A stretch of DNA of 37,152 nt, from positions 1-37,152 of the forward strand of contig JACPGF010000048.1 in the NCBI GenBank assembly GCA_016182615.1. The letters are read 5' to 3'. Positions 16,794 through 24,312 of this stretch are shown here, piece after piece; positions within the stretch are counted from its first letter, which is position 1; every line of letters begins with the position of its first letter. The notes below the pieces were generated by a model. That model was not told where the DNA came from, did no database searches, and was given only the letters and a program-made list of their open reading frames with translations. Origin of the DNA: Ignavibacteriales bacterium. Lineage in GTDB: Bacteria; Bacteroidota; Ignavibacteria; Ignavibacteriales; Ignavibacteriaceae. The position numbers and the translations under genes were made by a program.

Positions 16794-19700
16794 AATTACC
16801 ATCCTATCACACGGTTCAGGTGTTTCTGAAAAGCGGTATAAAAGATTCCGCCGGAATACATCTGCGTGAAAAGATAATGAAATACCTTAATATTGAAACC
16901 GGAAAAATCCGGACGGGAAAAATCTATGTAATTGACTATCCGTTGCAGGATGAAGAGTTACAGAGATTTGCCAACGAAGGCTTGAGTGATGTTGTTGTTA
17001 ACGAGTACAGTATCAATGCACCGCTTATGCAAAAGGGTTTTGATTCATATATCATAATAGCAAAGCTGCCCGGTGTAACCGATGATGAGGGAATGTCGGC
17101 GCAGAAAACACTTATTGACATGTTCAGTCCGGAAACAGCGCCGGATGTGCAAAAAATATTCTCTCAGGATTTTTATCTGTTTGAAAATATACTTGCCGAT
17201 ACTGAACTACAGGTAATTGCCGATACGTTTCTTGCAAATAAATTAATCAATCATATCAGCACGGGAAGGTTTGAGCAACAGGCTCCGCTCTATGTTCCCG
17301 AAGTGCACCTGCATATTGATAACACCGTTGAAGCCGTGCCAATCGATTTTGAGGATGAGGAATTACTTGCCTTATCTAACAGCCGTTTGCTGGCGCTTAA
17401 CCTTGAAGAAATGCGGGTGATTAAATCGCATTACCTGAGTAAAAAAACTGCAAGCTACCGGAAAGCGGCTGGATTACCTGAACATCCAACAGACTGCGAT
17501 CTGGAAATTATTGCGCAGACATGGTCTGAGCATTGCAAGCATAAAGAGTTTAATGCTGAGATAATTTATATTGAGCCTGAGACCGGCAGAACGCTGCTGA
17601 TTGATTCGCTCTTTAAAGCGTATATCAAAAATGCCACACAGGATGTGCAGGAGACACTTGAAAAAGCCGGGCTGAAGTGGCTGGTGAAAGTGTTCTCAGA
17701 TAATGCAGGCGTGGTAAAAATTAACGATGAAGAATTATTCGTCTGGAAAGTTGAAACACATAATTCCCCATCTGCAATGGATCCTTACGGCGGTGCAATT
17801 ACGGGCATACTTGGCAACAACCGTGACCCGCTCGGCACTGGTATCGGCGGAGCAAAACTGCTGTTTAACACCAACGTGTTATGTTTCGGTCCGCCCTCAT
17901 ATTCCAAATCATTGCTCACCGGACAGCTGCACCCCCGCCGTATATTTGAAGGCGTGCGAAAAGGCATTGAAGACGGCGGCAATAAATCGGGTATTCCAAC
18001 AGTGAACGGCTCGGTAATATTTGATGACCGTTATTCCGGTAAGCCGCTTGTTTATTGCGGTACCGGCGGCATTATGCCTGCAAAATTTAACGGCAGGGAT
18101 TCGTGGGTAAAAGAGATTACGCCGGGAAGCCTTATTGTATCTGTTGGCGGCAGAGTTGGCAAAGACGGCATTCATGGTGCAACTTTCTCCTCGCGCGAAA
18201 TTGATGAGCACTCGCCGCAGTCTGCCGTGCAGATTGGCAGTCCTATAGTGCAAAAAATGGCGGCAGACTTTTTAGAAAAAGCCGCGCATAAAGGTTTAAT
18301 ACAATGCAGTACCGACTGCGGTGCAGGCGGGTTATCCTCGGCAATTGGAGAACTTGCAACTATTAGCGACGGCGCTGAAGTGTATCTCGAAAAAGTTAAA
18401 TTGAAATATTCAGGCCTGAAACCTTGGGAAATTTTCCTTTCCGAGTCACAGGAACGCATGATACTTGCAGTGCTGCCGGAACATTTGCATGAATTACTTG
18501 CGCTGGCACGCCACATGGAAAGTGAATATGCAGTAATAGGCAAATTTACCGGTAACGGGTATCTGAAAGTTATGTACGAAGGCGAACCGGTATCATACCT
18601 GCCGCTTGAATTTTTACATAACGGTGTCCCTAAAAAATACTTAAAGGCAGAGTGGAGGCCTGTGGCAAAATCAGTTGCAACTATTCCACAGGGGATTGAC
18701 TATACTGATATGCTGCTCCGATTGATGGGCAGTGATGCGGTCAGTTCGCGCGAATACCTGATACGGCAGTATGACCATGAAGTGAAGGGGAAGACGATTA
18801 TAAAACCACTCATGGGCAAACACCGTTCATCACCGCAGGATGCGGCAGTTGTCAGGACGGGGTTTACATCATACGAAGGGATAGCGGTTTCCAACGGCAT
18901 TATGCCAAAGTATGTTGAGATTGACCCGTACATGAGCTCGGCAGCAGCCTTTGATGAGGCTGTGCGGCAGATTATTGCAATTGGCGGAAAACTTCCGTTG
19001 TACAATACAGCAAAAAGTTTGTTCTGGTCAGTTAACGACAATTTCTGTGTCCCTGATTCGGTCTGGCATCCTGAGAATAATCCTGACGGTAAGCGGAAAT
19101 TAGGGCAGCTTGTGCAGATGTGTGAAGCGTTATACGATATGAGCACATTTTATGCTATCCCAATGACATCGGGAAAAGACAGCATGAAAAATGATTTTAA
19201 GTCAGACGGCATTAAAATATCCGTACCGCCGACATTGTTATACTCGATGGCTGCTAAGATTGAGGACGTGCGCAAAACAGTAACCGCGGAGTTTAAAACA
19301 CCGGGCGATATTATCTATGTTATCGGCAGAACTCATAACGAACCGGGCGAATCGGAATTCTTTAAGCTCCTGGGATTAAAGGATACCCGTATCCCCATGG
19401 TACGTAAAGAAATTGCAGCCCGGACATACCGGAAGATGATGCACGCGCACGAGAGAGGGATGATACACTCAGCGCATGATATTTCCGATGGCGGAATGAT
19501 TGTAACACTTGCAGAGTGCTGTTTTGGCAATATGCTCGGTGCAGAAATTGTTCTGCCGGTAAGCCGGGATACGAGTGCCGCGACACTGCTCTTTTCCGAA
19601 TCGCACAGCAGGTTTGTTGTTACAGTTAAACCAAAGCACAGGGAAAAATTCGAGGAATATATGGGCGGCAAAGCACATTATTTGGGCGTGGTTACTGCCG

Positions 19701-19804
19701 AGCCCGAAATAATTGTTACGGCAAATGAGGAGAAAATTATCAACTGTAAAACTGAGGATGTATATACAGCATGGAAAACCGGATTAACAAGGCAGGTGAT
19801 ATAA
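16790..19804 (+). CDS. purL: FGAM synthase subunit, fused PurS-like domain and PurL
   Basis: A 1004-residue protein converting FGAR to FGAM with ATP and ammonia delivered by PurQ. Residues 1 to about 85 (VQVFLKSGIKDSAGIHLREK) look like PurS, the small subunit that bridges PurL and PurQ. PurL proper follows, with the catalytic His in WSEHCKHKEF (H248) and KVETHNSPSA, GTGIGGAK, CSTDCGAGGLSSA, FLSESQERM, TSGKDSMKND and HDISDGGM. Stand-alone small PurL is about 700-750 residues and the large gamma-proteobacterial form about 1300 with its own glutaminase; this is an intermediate form with PurS fused and PurQ separate. The start overlaps purM by 4 nt and the stop overlaps the purQ ATG by 1 nt. Confidence 0.93.
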   Translation: MKLPSYHTVQVFLKSGIKDSAGIHLREKIMKYLNIETGKIRTGKIYVIDYPLQDEELQRFANEGLSDVVVNEYSINAPLMQKGFDSYIIIAKLPGVTDDEGMSAQKTLIDMFSPETAPDVQKIFSQDFYLFENILADTELQVIADTFLANKLINHISTGRFEQQAPLYVPEVHLHIDNTVEAVPIDFEDEELLALSNSRLLALNLEEMRVIKSHYLSKKTASYRKAAGLPEHPTDCDLEIIAQTWSEHCKHKEFNAEIIYIEPETGRTLLIDSLFKAYIKNATQDVQETLEKAGLKWLVKVFSDNAGVVKINDEELFVWKVETHNSPSAMDPYGGAITGILGNNRDPLGTGIGGAKLLFNTNVLCFGPPSYSKSLLTGQLHPRRIFEGVRKGIEDGGNKSGIPTVNGSVIFDDRYSGKPLVYCGTGGIMPAKFNGRDSWVKEITPGSLIVSVGGRVGKDGIHGATFSSREIDEHSPQSAVQIGSPIVQKMAADFLEKAAHKGLIQCSTDCGAGGLSSAIGELATISDGAEVYLEKVKLKYSGLKPWEIFLSESQERMILAVLPEHLHELLALARHMESEYAVIGKFTGNGYLKVMYEGEPVSYLPLEFLHNGVPKKYLKAEWRPVAKSVATIPQGIDYTDMLLRLMGSDAVSSREYLIRQYDHEVKGKTIIKPLMGKHRSSPQDAAVVRTGFTSYEGIAVSNGIMPKYVEIDPYMSSAAAFDEAVRQIIAIGGKLPLYNTAKSLFWSVNDNFCVPDSVWHPENNPDGKRKLGQLVQMCEALYDMSTFYAIPMTSGKDSMKNDFKSDGIKISVPPTLLYSMAAKIEDVRKTVTAEFKTPGDIIYVIGRTHNEPGESEFFKLLGLKDTRIPMVRKEIAARTYRKMMHAHERGMIHSAHDISDGGMIVTLAECCFGNMLGAEIVLPVSRDTSAATLLFSESHSRFVVTVKPKHREKFEEYMGGKAHYLGVVTAEPEIIVTANEEKIINCKTEDVYTAWKTGLTRQVI

Positions 19805-20586
19805 TGGCAATACGTGCATTGGTAATTACCGGCTTTGGCATTAACTGCGAAGAAGAAATGGCGGCTGCTTTCAGGCTTGCCGGAGCAGAGGCTGAAATAA
19901 CGCATATCAACGATATTTTTTCCGGCAGTGTGAATATTCACGAGTTTGATATTGTCAGCATTCCCGGCGGTTTTAGCTTTGGTGACGATATTGCTTCGGG
20001 AAAAGTTCTGGCAAATAAAATACGTTTTAAAAAACTTGGCAGCCAAGGCACACTGCTTGATGAGATTAAAGCTTTTATTGGCAATGGTAATTATATAATC
20101 GGTATTTGTAACGGGTTTCAGGTTCTTACAAGGCTTGGGCTGCTGCCGAATATTGCCGGAACCTGTACACAGGAGGCTTCGTTAATTCACAATGATTCGG
20201 GACGTTTTATTGATGACTGGACAGGAGTTTCAGTCCCCGTGATCAGTTCTTTTTTTGACGGGCTGCACTCATTCGAGCTACCCATAAGGCACGGCGAGGG
20301 TAAACTGGTTTTTGCCGATGAGACGGTAAGAACCAAAGTAAAAGAATTCGGGCTCAACTTCCTGACTTATACAAATAACCCGAACGGTTCGGAAATGGAC
20401 TGCGCGGGTTTGACTGATGTGACCGGAAAAGTAATTGGCATGATGCCGCATCCTGAGGCATTCCTGACAAAGTATAATCATCCGGCATGGAACAACGCAC
20501 AGCCGGGCAGTAAAAATGACGAATACGGTGCAGGATTTTATTTCTTTAAACATTTAGTTGAACAGGTAAAAAAGCAAAAAGGTTAA
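19804..20586 (+). CDS. purQ: FGAM synthase glutaminase subunit PurQ
   Basis: A 260-residue class I glutamine amidotransferase that releases ammonia for PurL. The nucleophile is C102 in GICNGFQVL, and the His-Glu pair is H216 and E218 in MMPHPEA. SIPGGFSFGDDIASGK is the PurQ-specific segment. The start at 19804 is preferred over an upstream frame extension because it gives the family start MAIRALVITGFGINCEEE, has an AGGCAGGTGA ribosome site, and overlaps the purL stop by only one base. It is longer than the 225-230-residue Bacillus form, closer to the 260-residue archaeal or Bacteroidota type. It acts with the PurS-PurL fusion upstream. Confidence 0.96.
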   Translation: MAIRALVITGFGINCEEEMAAAFRLAGAEAEITHINDIFSGSVNIHEFDIVSIPGGFSFGDDIASGKVLANKIRFKKLGSQGTLLDEIKAFIGNGNYIIGICNGFQVLTRLGLLPNIAGTCTQEASLIHNDSGRFIDDWTGVSVPVISSFFDGLHSFELPIRHGEGKLVFADETVRTKVKEFGLNFLTYTNNPNGSEMDCAGLTDVTGKVIGMMPHPEAFLTKYNHPAWNNAQPGSKNDEYGAGFYFFKHLVEQVKKQKG

Positions 20587-20590
20587 TGCT

Positions 20591-21994
20591 ATGAATTATT
20601 TTACAAGTTTTACAACACCGCAAATTAAAAAAATACATGCAGGCAAAGTCAGAGACAGTTTTTCACTTGATGCCGGACGCAGGATGATTGTTGTAACTGA
20701 CCGCATATCGGCTTTTGACCGGGTGTTGAAATCTCCTATACCAATGAAGGGGGCAGTCCTGAATGGTATTGCTAATTTTTGGTTCCACAAAACAGAGCAC
20801 ATTATCGAGAACCATTTGCTTGAAGAAATCGATGCTAACATCACCATTGTTAAGCAAGTAACCCCGGTAAAAATAGAGATGATTGTCCGCGGGTATCTTA
20901 CCGGCAGCATGTGGCGTTATTACAGTAAAGGGAAACGGGAATTTTCCGGCATCAGTGTACCTGACGGCTTAACAAAAAACCAAAAATTTCCTGAGCCGAT
21001 ACTTACCCCTACAACCAAAGAGGACAGTGACCGTGAAATCACTCCTGATGATATAATTGCACAGGGACTTGCAAGTAAGGAAGTCTATGAAACCATCGCG
21101 CGAACCGCTCTGGCATTGTACAAGTTTGGTTCGGAATATTTATACGGTAAGGGAATTATTCTGGTTGATACCAAGTATGAATTCGGTTTGTTGAATGGTA
21201 AAGTGGTATTGATTGATGAAATCCATACGCCTGATTCATCGCGGTTCTGGCGGGTTGAAGATTATAAAGCGAATCCGGACACTGCAGAGCAGATTGATAA
21301 AGAATTTGTCCGCCAATGGCTTATTTCGAATGAGAAGAATGGCGAATATCCGCAAGTACTGCCCGGCGGCATAATTACAGAAACTACCAAGCGCTATGCA
21401 GATATATACCGTATGGTAACTGGAGAGGAACTTCCCGTAGCGTTGAATGAAAATGTAAAGGCAAGAATATATCACAACCTTGTAAAGGCGGGACTGATAA
21501 AGCCCGGATATGTTGCACTTGTTATGGGTTCGGCTGGCGATAAAAAGCACGCGGAAAGTATTGCAGAGCACTTGAAGCCTTATAAAGTGCATGTTGAAAT
21601 GCGTGTTACCTCGGCTCATAAGAATGGGGAAAACATATTGCAAATGGCGGACATGTATAATAATTCAATCGAGCCCGGCGTACTAATAGCCATTGCCGGA
21701 AGAAGCAACGGTTTAGGCGGTGCATTAGCGGCTAATGTTAATGTGCCTGTTATTAACTGCCCGCCGTTTAAGGATGTGGCGGATATCATGATGAATGTGA
21801 ACTCGTCATTAATGATGCCTTCGGCAACTCCGGCGGTAACGGTAATTCACCCCGACAATGCCGCGCTTGCTGCAATACGTGCGCTGAATTTGCACAATTT
21901 TAGGGAAATTTTTTCGGCGCAGATTCAAAAGCAAAAGCAGGCATTGGCAGAGGCTGATGCAGAGTTTTTAAAAGAATCAGCGGTGAACAAATAA
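20591..21994 (+). CDS. purCE: Fused SAICAR synthetase (PurC) and class II-like AIR carboxylase (PurE), PAICS-like
   Basis: A 467-residue fusion. Residues 1 to about 290 are SAICAR synthetase: HAGKVRDSF, DRISAFD, IVRGYLTGS, LVDTKYEFG, IDEIHTPDSSRFW. Residues about 300-467 are PurE, with VMGSAGD (312-317), RVTSAHK (S341-A342-H343-K344), IAIAGRSNGLGGALAANV and PVINCPPF. Class I bacterial PurE reads SAHRTP; the SAHK signature and the AGRSNGLG wording match the animal PAICS carboxylase, a class II enzyme using CO2 directly on AIR. PurC first and PurE second is also the animal order. No purK (needed by class I PurE) is present in the window, which agrees. It starts 4 nt after purQ and ends the seven-gene run; a repeat-borne hairpin follows. 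Confidence 0.93.
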   Translation: MNYFTSFTTPQIKKIHAGKVRDSFSLDAGRRMIVVTDRISAFDRVLKSPIPMKGAVLNGIANFWFHKTEHIIENHLLEEIDANITIVKQVTPVKIEMIVRGYLTGSMWRYYSKGKREFSGISVPDGLTKNQKFPEPILTPTTKEDSDREITPDDIIAQGLASKEVYETIARTALALYKFGSEYLYGKGIILVDTKYEFGLLNGKVVLIDEIHTPDSSRFWRVEDYKANPDTAEQIDKEFVRQWLISNEKNGEYPQVLPGGIITETTKRYADIYRMVTGEELPVALNENVKARIYHNLVKAGLIKPGYVALVMGSAGDKKHAESIAEHLKPYKVHVEMRVTSAHKNGENILQMADMYNNSIEPGVLIAIAGRSNGLGGALAANVNVPVINCPPFKDVADIMMNVNSSLMMPSATPAVTVIHPDNAALAAIRALNLHNFREIFSAQIQKQKQALAEADAEFLKESAVNK

Positions 21995-22016
21995 ACTTTA
22001 AGGAAATGGTGCTTTA

Positions 22017-22166
22017 TTTTTCCGAAGTCCCCCTTTTTGAAAAGGGGGTGGCCGAAGGCCGGGGGAATCGTTTTTAGGCTGTGTTAACGCCGCTAAAACA
22101 ATTCTCCTCCCATTTGGTAAGCTTTTCGCTAAAGCGATCCACCCTCCTTTCAATATGAGGGACTTA
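22017..22166 (+). repeat. Dispersed hairpin repeat, copy 2 plus a divergent inverted copy 3
   Basis: Positions 22017-22100 match, in opposite orientation, the repeat at 3687-3776: TTTTCCGAAGTCCCCC, a CCCCCTTTT/AAAAGGGGG hairpin at 22029-22048, GGCC-TTC-GGCC, GGGGGAATCG, TTTTTAGGC, GTTAAC and CGCTAAAACA. It starts 22 nt behind the purC-purE stop and reads in the gene's direction, so it may act as a terminator. Positions 22091-22166 are a diverged head-to-head copy, with CGCTAAAGCGATCCACCC and a CCTCCTTTC/ATGAGGG arm. Confidence 0.75.
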
Positions 22167-22255
22167 GCTGCACAGCAGGATTATCGAAATTCGGGTGAAA
22201 TGAGGATCCCGATAATTCGAATTTAGGTTTTGAGAAAAGTAATATTTTGCTATGA

Positions 22256-22325
22256 TTCAGTCCCGTTAGGGACGAAATATTTATAGCAAACAAATGAATA
22301 ACGGTTTTCAGTCCCGTTAGGGACG
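22256..22325. repeat. Pair of 19-bp palindromic repeats
   Basis: The word TTCAGTCCCGTTAGGGACG occurs at 22256-22274 and again at 22307-22325, with 32 bp between. Each holds a short palindrome GTCCC-GTTA-GGGAC. Sequences of this kind are common intergenic REP-type elements in related genomes, by memory of the general pattern. They lie in the 477-bp gap before purD. Besides these repeats and a hairpin at 22438, nothing else is recognised in 21995-22471. Confidence 0.8.
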
Positions 22326-22437
22326 CGACAGATGAGCGGTAATGTAAATTGCCAACATAATAAATACATCGTTGTTTGAAGTTCTTAAACCACGATGCAA
22401 ATGGTAAAAAATGGTACTCTACACACGTAAAATGAAA

Positions 22438-22453
22438 GGCTGCTTTGGCAGCC
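22438..22453 (+). promoter_or_regulatory. Small hairpin in the purD leader
   Basis: GGCTGC pairs perfectly with GCAGCC across a TTTG loop, ending 18 nt before the purD ATG. There is no U-tract behind it, so it is not a terminator. It could affect mRNA stability or ribosome access. No purine riboswitch or PurR-box-like element was recognised around it. Confidence 0.35.
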
Positions 22454-22471
22454 ATAAACAAAATAAAAAGA

Positions 22472-23731
22472 ATGAATAAAATTAATATAGCAATTGTAGG
22501 CTCTGGCGGCAGAGAACATGCACTTTCCTGGAAATTGCAGGTCTCGCCTTTGGTTGGAACCGTATATACAATTCCGGGCAACGGAGGAATAGAAAACAGC
22601 ATTGCCCTTGATATAGCCGATTACAATGTACTACTACAATGGTGCCGTAAACAGGAAGTATCATTGCTTGTTGTTGGACCCGAGAACCATCTTGCTGCCG
22701 GTATAGTCGATTTTTTCGCCGGTACGGAAATTATGGTGTTTGGCCCTGATAAGACCGCTTCGCAATTGGAAAGTTCGAAAAGTTTTGCAAAAAGCTTTAT
22801 GAGCCGTTATGGCGTTGCAACTGCAAAATATGTTAGTGTTGAAGAGCCTTATGATGCATCAAGCCTTGCAAAAACCGCCGCGGAGTTTAACGGTAAAGTT
22901 GTTATTAAATACGACGGTCTTGCTGCCGGTAAGGGTGTGTTTGTCTGTAACACGCAATTTCAGATAGATGAGGCAATTGCAACAATACTCTCCCGTTATG
23001 GAAATACACAACCCATCGTATTTGAAGAGCTGCTTTCCGGCCCGGAACTTTCCTATATAGGTCTGACTGATGGAAGAACCGTAAAACTGTTTCAAGCATC
23101 ACAAGACCACAAGCGATTGCTTGACAATGACGAAGGCCCCAATACAGGCGGAATGGGCGCTTATACACCGGTTACAATGGCAGACAGCAAAGTTGACAAA
23201 CTGGTAATGGATGAAATTGTACTGCCAACTTTGAAGGGCATTACTAATGAGCATTTTAACTACAAGGGATTTATCTATTTTGGGGTTTTAATGGATAACG
23301 GTAAACCCTATTTGCTTGAGTATAACGTAAGAATGGGCGACCCGGAAACAGAAGTGCTGCTGCCTTCACTTAAAACGGATTTGCTTGAGCTGGTTCTTGC
23401 TACGTTGGCAGGTAAACTTGACGGGACGGGTATGGAGTTTTATCCCGGATCTTTTGTTGATGTTGTCATGGTTGCTAAGGGCTATCCCGGTGATTATCAA
23501 ACGGGAAACCTGATTCATGGCCTTGAAACAACTATCCCCGGCACATGGGTTTTTCATGCAGGCACAAAAAAGATGGATGCTGGAATTGTTAGTTCCGGCG
23601 GACGTGTGCTGAACATTGTTGCACATGGCGCAGATTTTAACGAAGCCCGTGAGAAAGCATACCGGCTTTGCAGCAGCGTGCAGTTCGAGGATTGTTTTTA
23701 CCGCTGCGATATTGGTGCGAAAAATATATGA
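22472..23731 (+). CDS. purD: Phosphoribosylamine-glycine ligase (GAR synthetase) PurD
   Basis: A 419-residue ATP-grasp ligase joining phosphoribosylamine and glycine. The start at 22472 gives MNKINIAIVGSGGREHALSW, the expected N-terminus; an upstream in-frame TTG would add nine residues ahead of the family start and sits in a hairpin. Motifs are VIKYDGLAAGKGV (ATP-grasp Lys and Gly-rich loop), NTGGMGAYTPV, and EYNVRMGDPETEV (metal-binding Glu and Asn). Length is normal. It begins a second purine run, purD-purN-purF, and overlaps purN by four bases (ATGA at 23728-23731). Confidence 0.96.
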   Translation: MNKINIAIVGSGGREHALSWKLQVSPLVGTVYTIPGNGGIENSIALDIADYNVLLQWCRKQEVSLLVVGPENHLAAGIVDFFAGTEIMVFGPDKTASQLESSKSFAKSFMSRYGVATAKYVSVEEPYDASSLAKTAAEFNGKVVIKYDGLAAGKGVFVCNTQFQIDEAIATILSRYGNTQPIVFEELLSGPELSYIGLTDGRTVKLFQASQDHKRLLDNDEGPNTGGMGAYTPVTMADSKVDKLVMDEIVLPTLKGITNEHFNYKGFIYFGVLMDNGKPYLLEYNVRMGDPETEVLLPSLKTDLLELVLATLAGKLDGTGMEFYPGSFVDVVMVAKGYPGDYQTGNLIHGLETTIPGTWVFHAGTKKMDAGIVSSGGRVLNIVAHGADFNEAREKAYRLCSSVQFEDCFYRCDIGAKNI

Positions 23732-24309
23732 GAAAAGTTAACTTCGCATTGTTTATCTCGGGCAGGGGGAGTAACATGGAGGCTATTTTACGAAATTGTT
23801 TGTCAGGAGAATTGGGCAATGTCTGTGAACCGCGGATAGTGCTGTCAAACAATGCGGAAGCAGCTGGACTGCACACAGCCGAAAGCTTAGGCTTTGAAAC
23901 CGTGGTGGTTGTTTCAAAAGGAACAAGCCGGGAGGTTTTCGAAAGAGAAGTCTTATCAATACTGCTTGCAAAAAATGTTGAGTATATTGTGCTTGCAGGT
24001 TTCAACAGGATAATCTCCCCGTTTTTACTGCATCATTTTCCGAATAAAATTATTAATATACATCCGGCTGATACAAAAGCGTATCAGGGGCTGCACGGCT
24101 ATGCATGGGCATTTGAACAGAAACTGCCGGTTACAAAAGTAACGGTGCATTATGTTGATGAAGGGATAGACACAGGCAACATTATTATGCAGGAAGAAGT
24201 TGATTTACAGGGGGCAGTTTCACTCGAAGAGGTAATGGCAAGAGGGCTGCGTGTAGAGCACGCGCTATACAGTAGAGCATTAACAAAAGTTTTTTCAGAA
24301 AGTATATAA
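23728..24309 (+). CDS. purN: Phosphoribosylglycinamide formyltransferase PurN
   Basis: A 193-residue 10-formyltetrahydrofolate-dependent GAR transformylase. The start overlaps the purD stop and yields MRKVNFALFISGRGSNMEAI, with the phosphate-binding GRGSNM loop. The catalytic Asn-His-Asp set is visible as NIHP (Asn and His) and HYVDEGIDTG (Asp). The segment NIHPADTKAYQGLHGYAWAF differs from the usual HPSLLPAFKGLHA wording but keeps the GLH core. No PurT (formate-using alternative) is seen in the window. Purine synthesis here would therefore use folate at both formyl steps (PurN and PurH). Confidence 0.94.
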   Translation: MRKVNFALFISGRGSNMEAILRNCLSGELGNVCEPRIVLSNNAEAAGLHTAESLGFETVVVVSKGTSREVFEREVLSILLAKNVEYIVLAGFNRIISPFLLHHFPNKIINIHPADTKAYQGLHGYAWAFEQKLPVTKVTVHYVDEGIDTGNIIMQEEVDLQGAVSLEEVMARGLRVEHALYSRALTKVFSESI

Positions 24310-24312
24310 GAT

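Noticed and set aside
19771-19803. Upstream start for purQ
   Set aside because: Would overlap purL by more than 30 nt and add residues not found in the family; the ATG at 19804 has a ribosome site.
22256-22325. CRISPR-like pair of 19-bp repeats separated by 32 bp
   Set aside because: Only two copies, short palindromic repeat, no cas genes and no further spacers; fits a REP-type element better.
22150-22602. 150-codon minus-strand open frame
   Set aside because: Runs across the repeats and antisense through the start of purD; no protein features.
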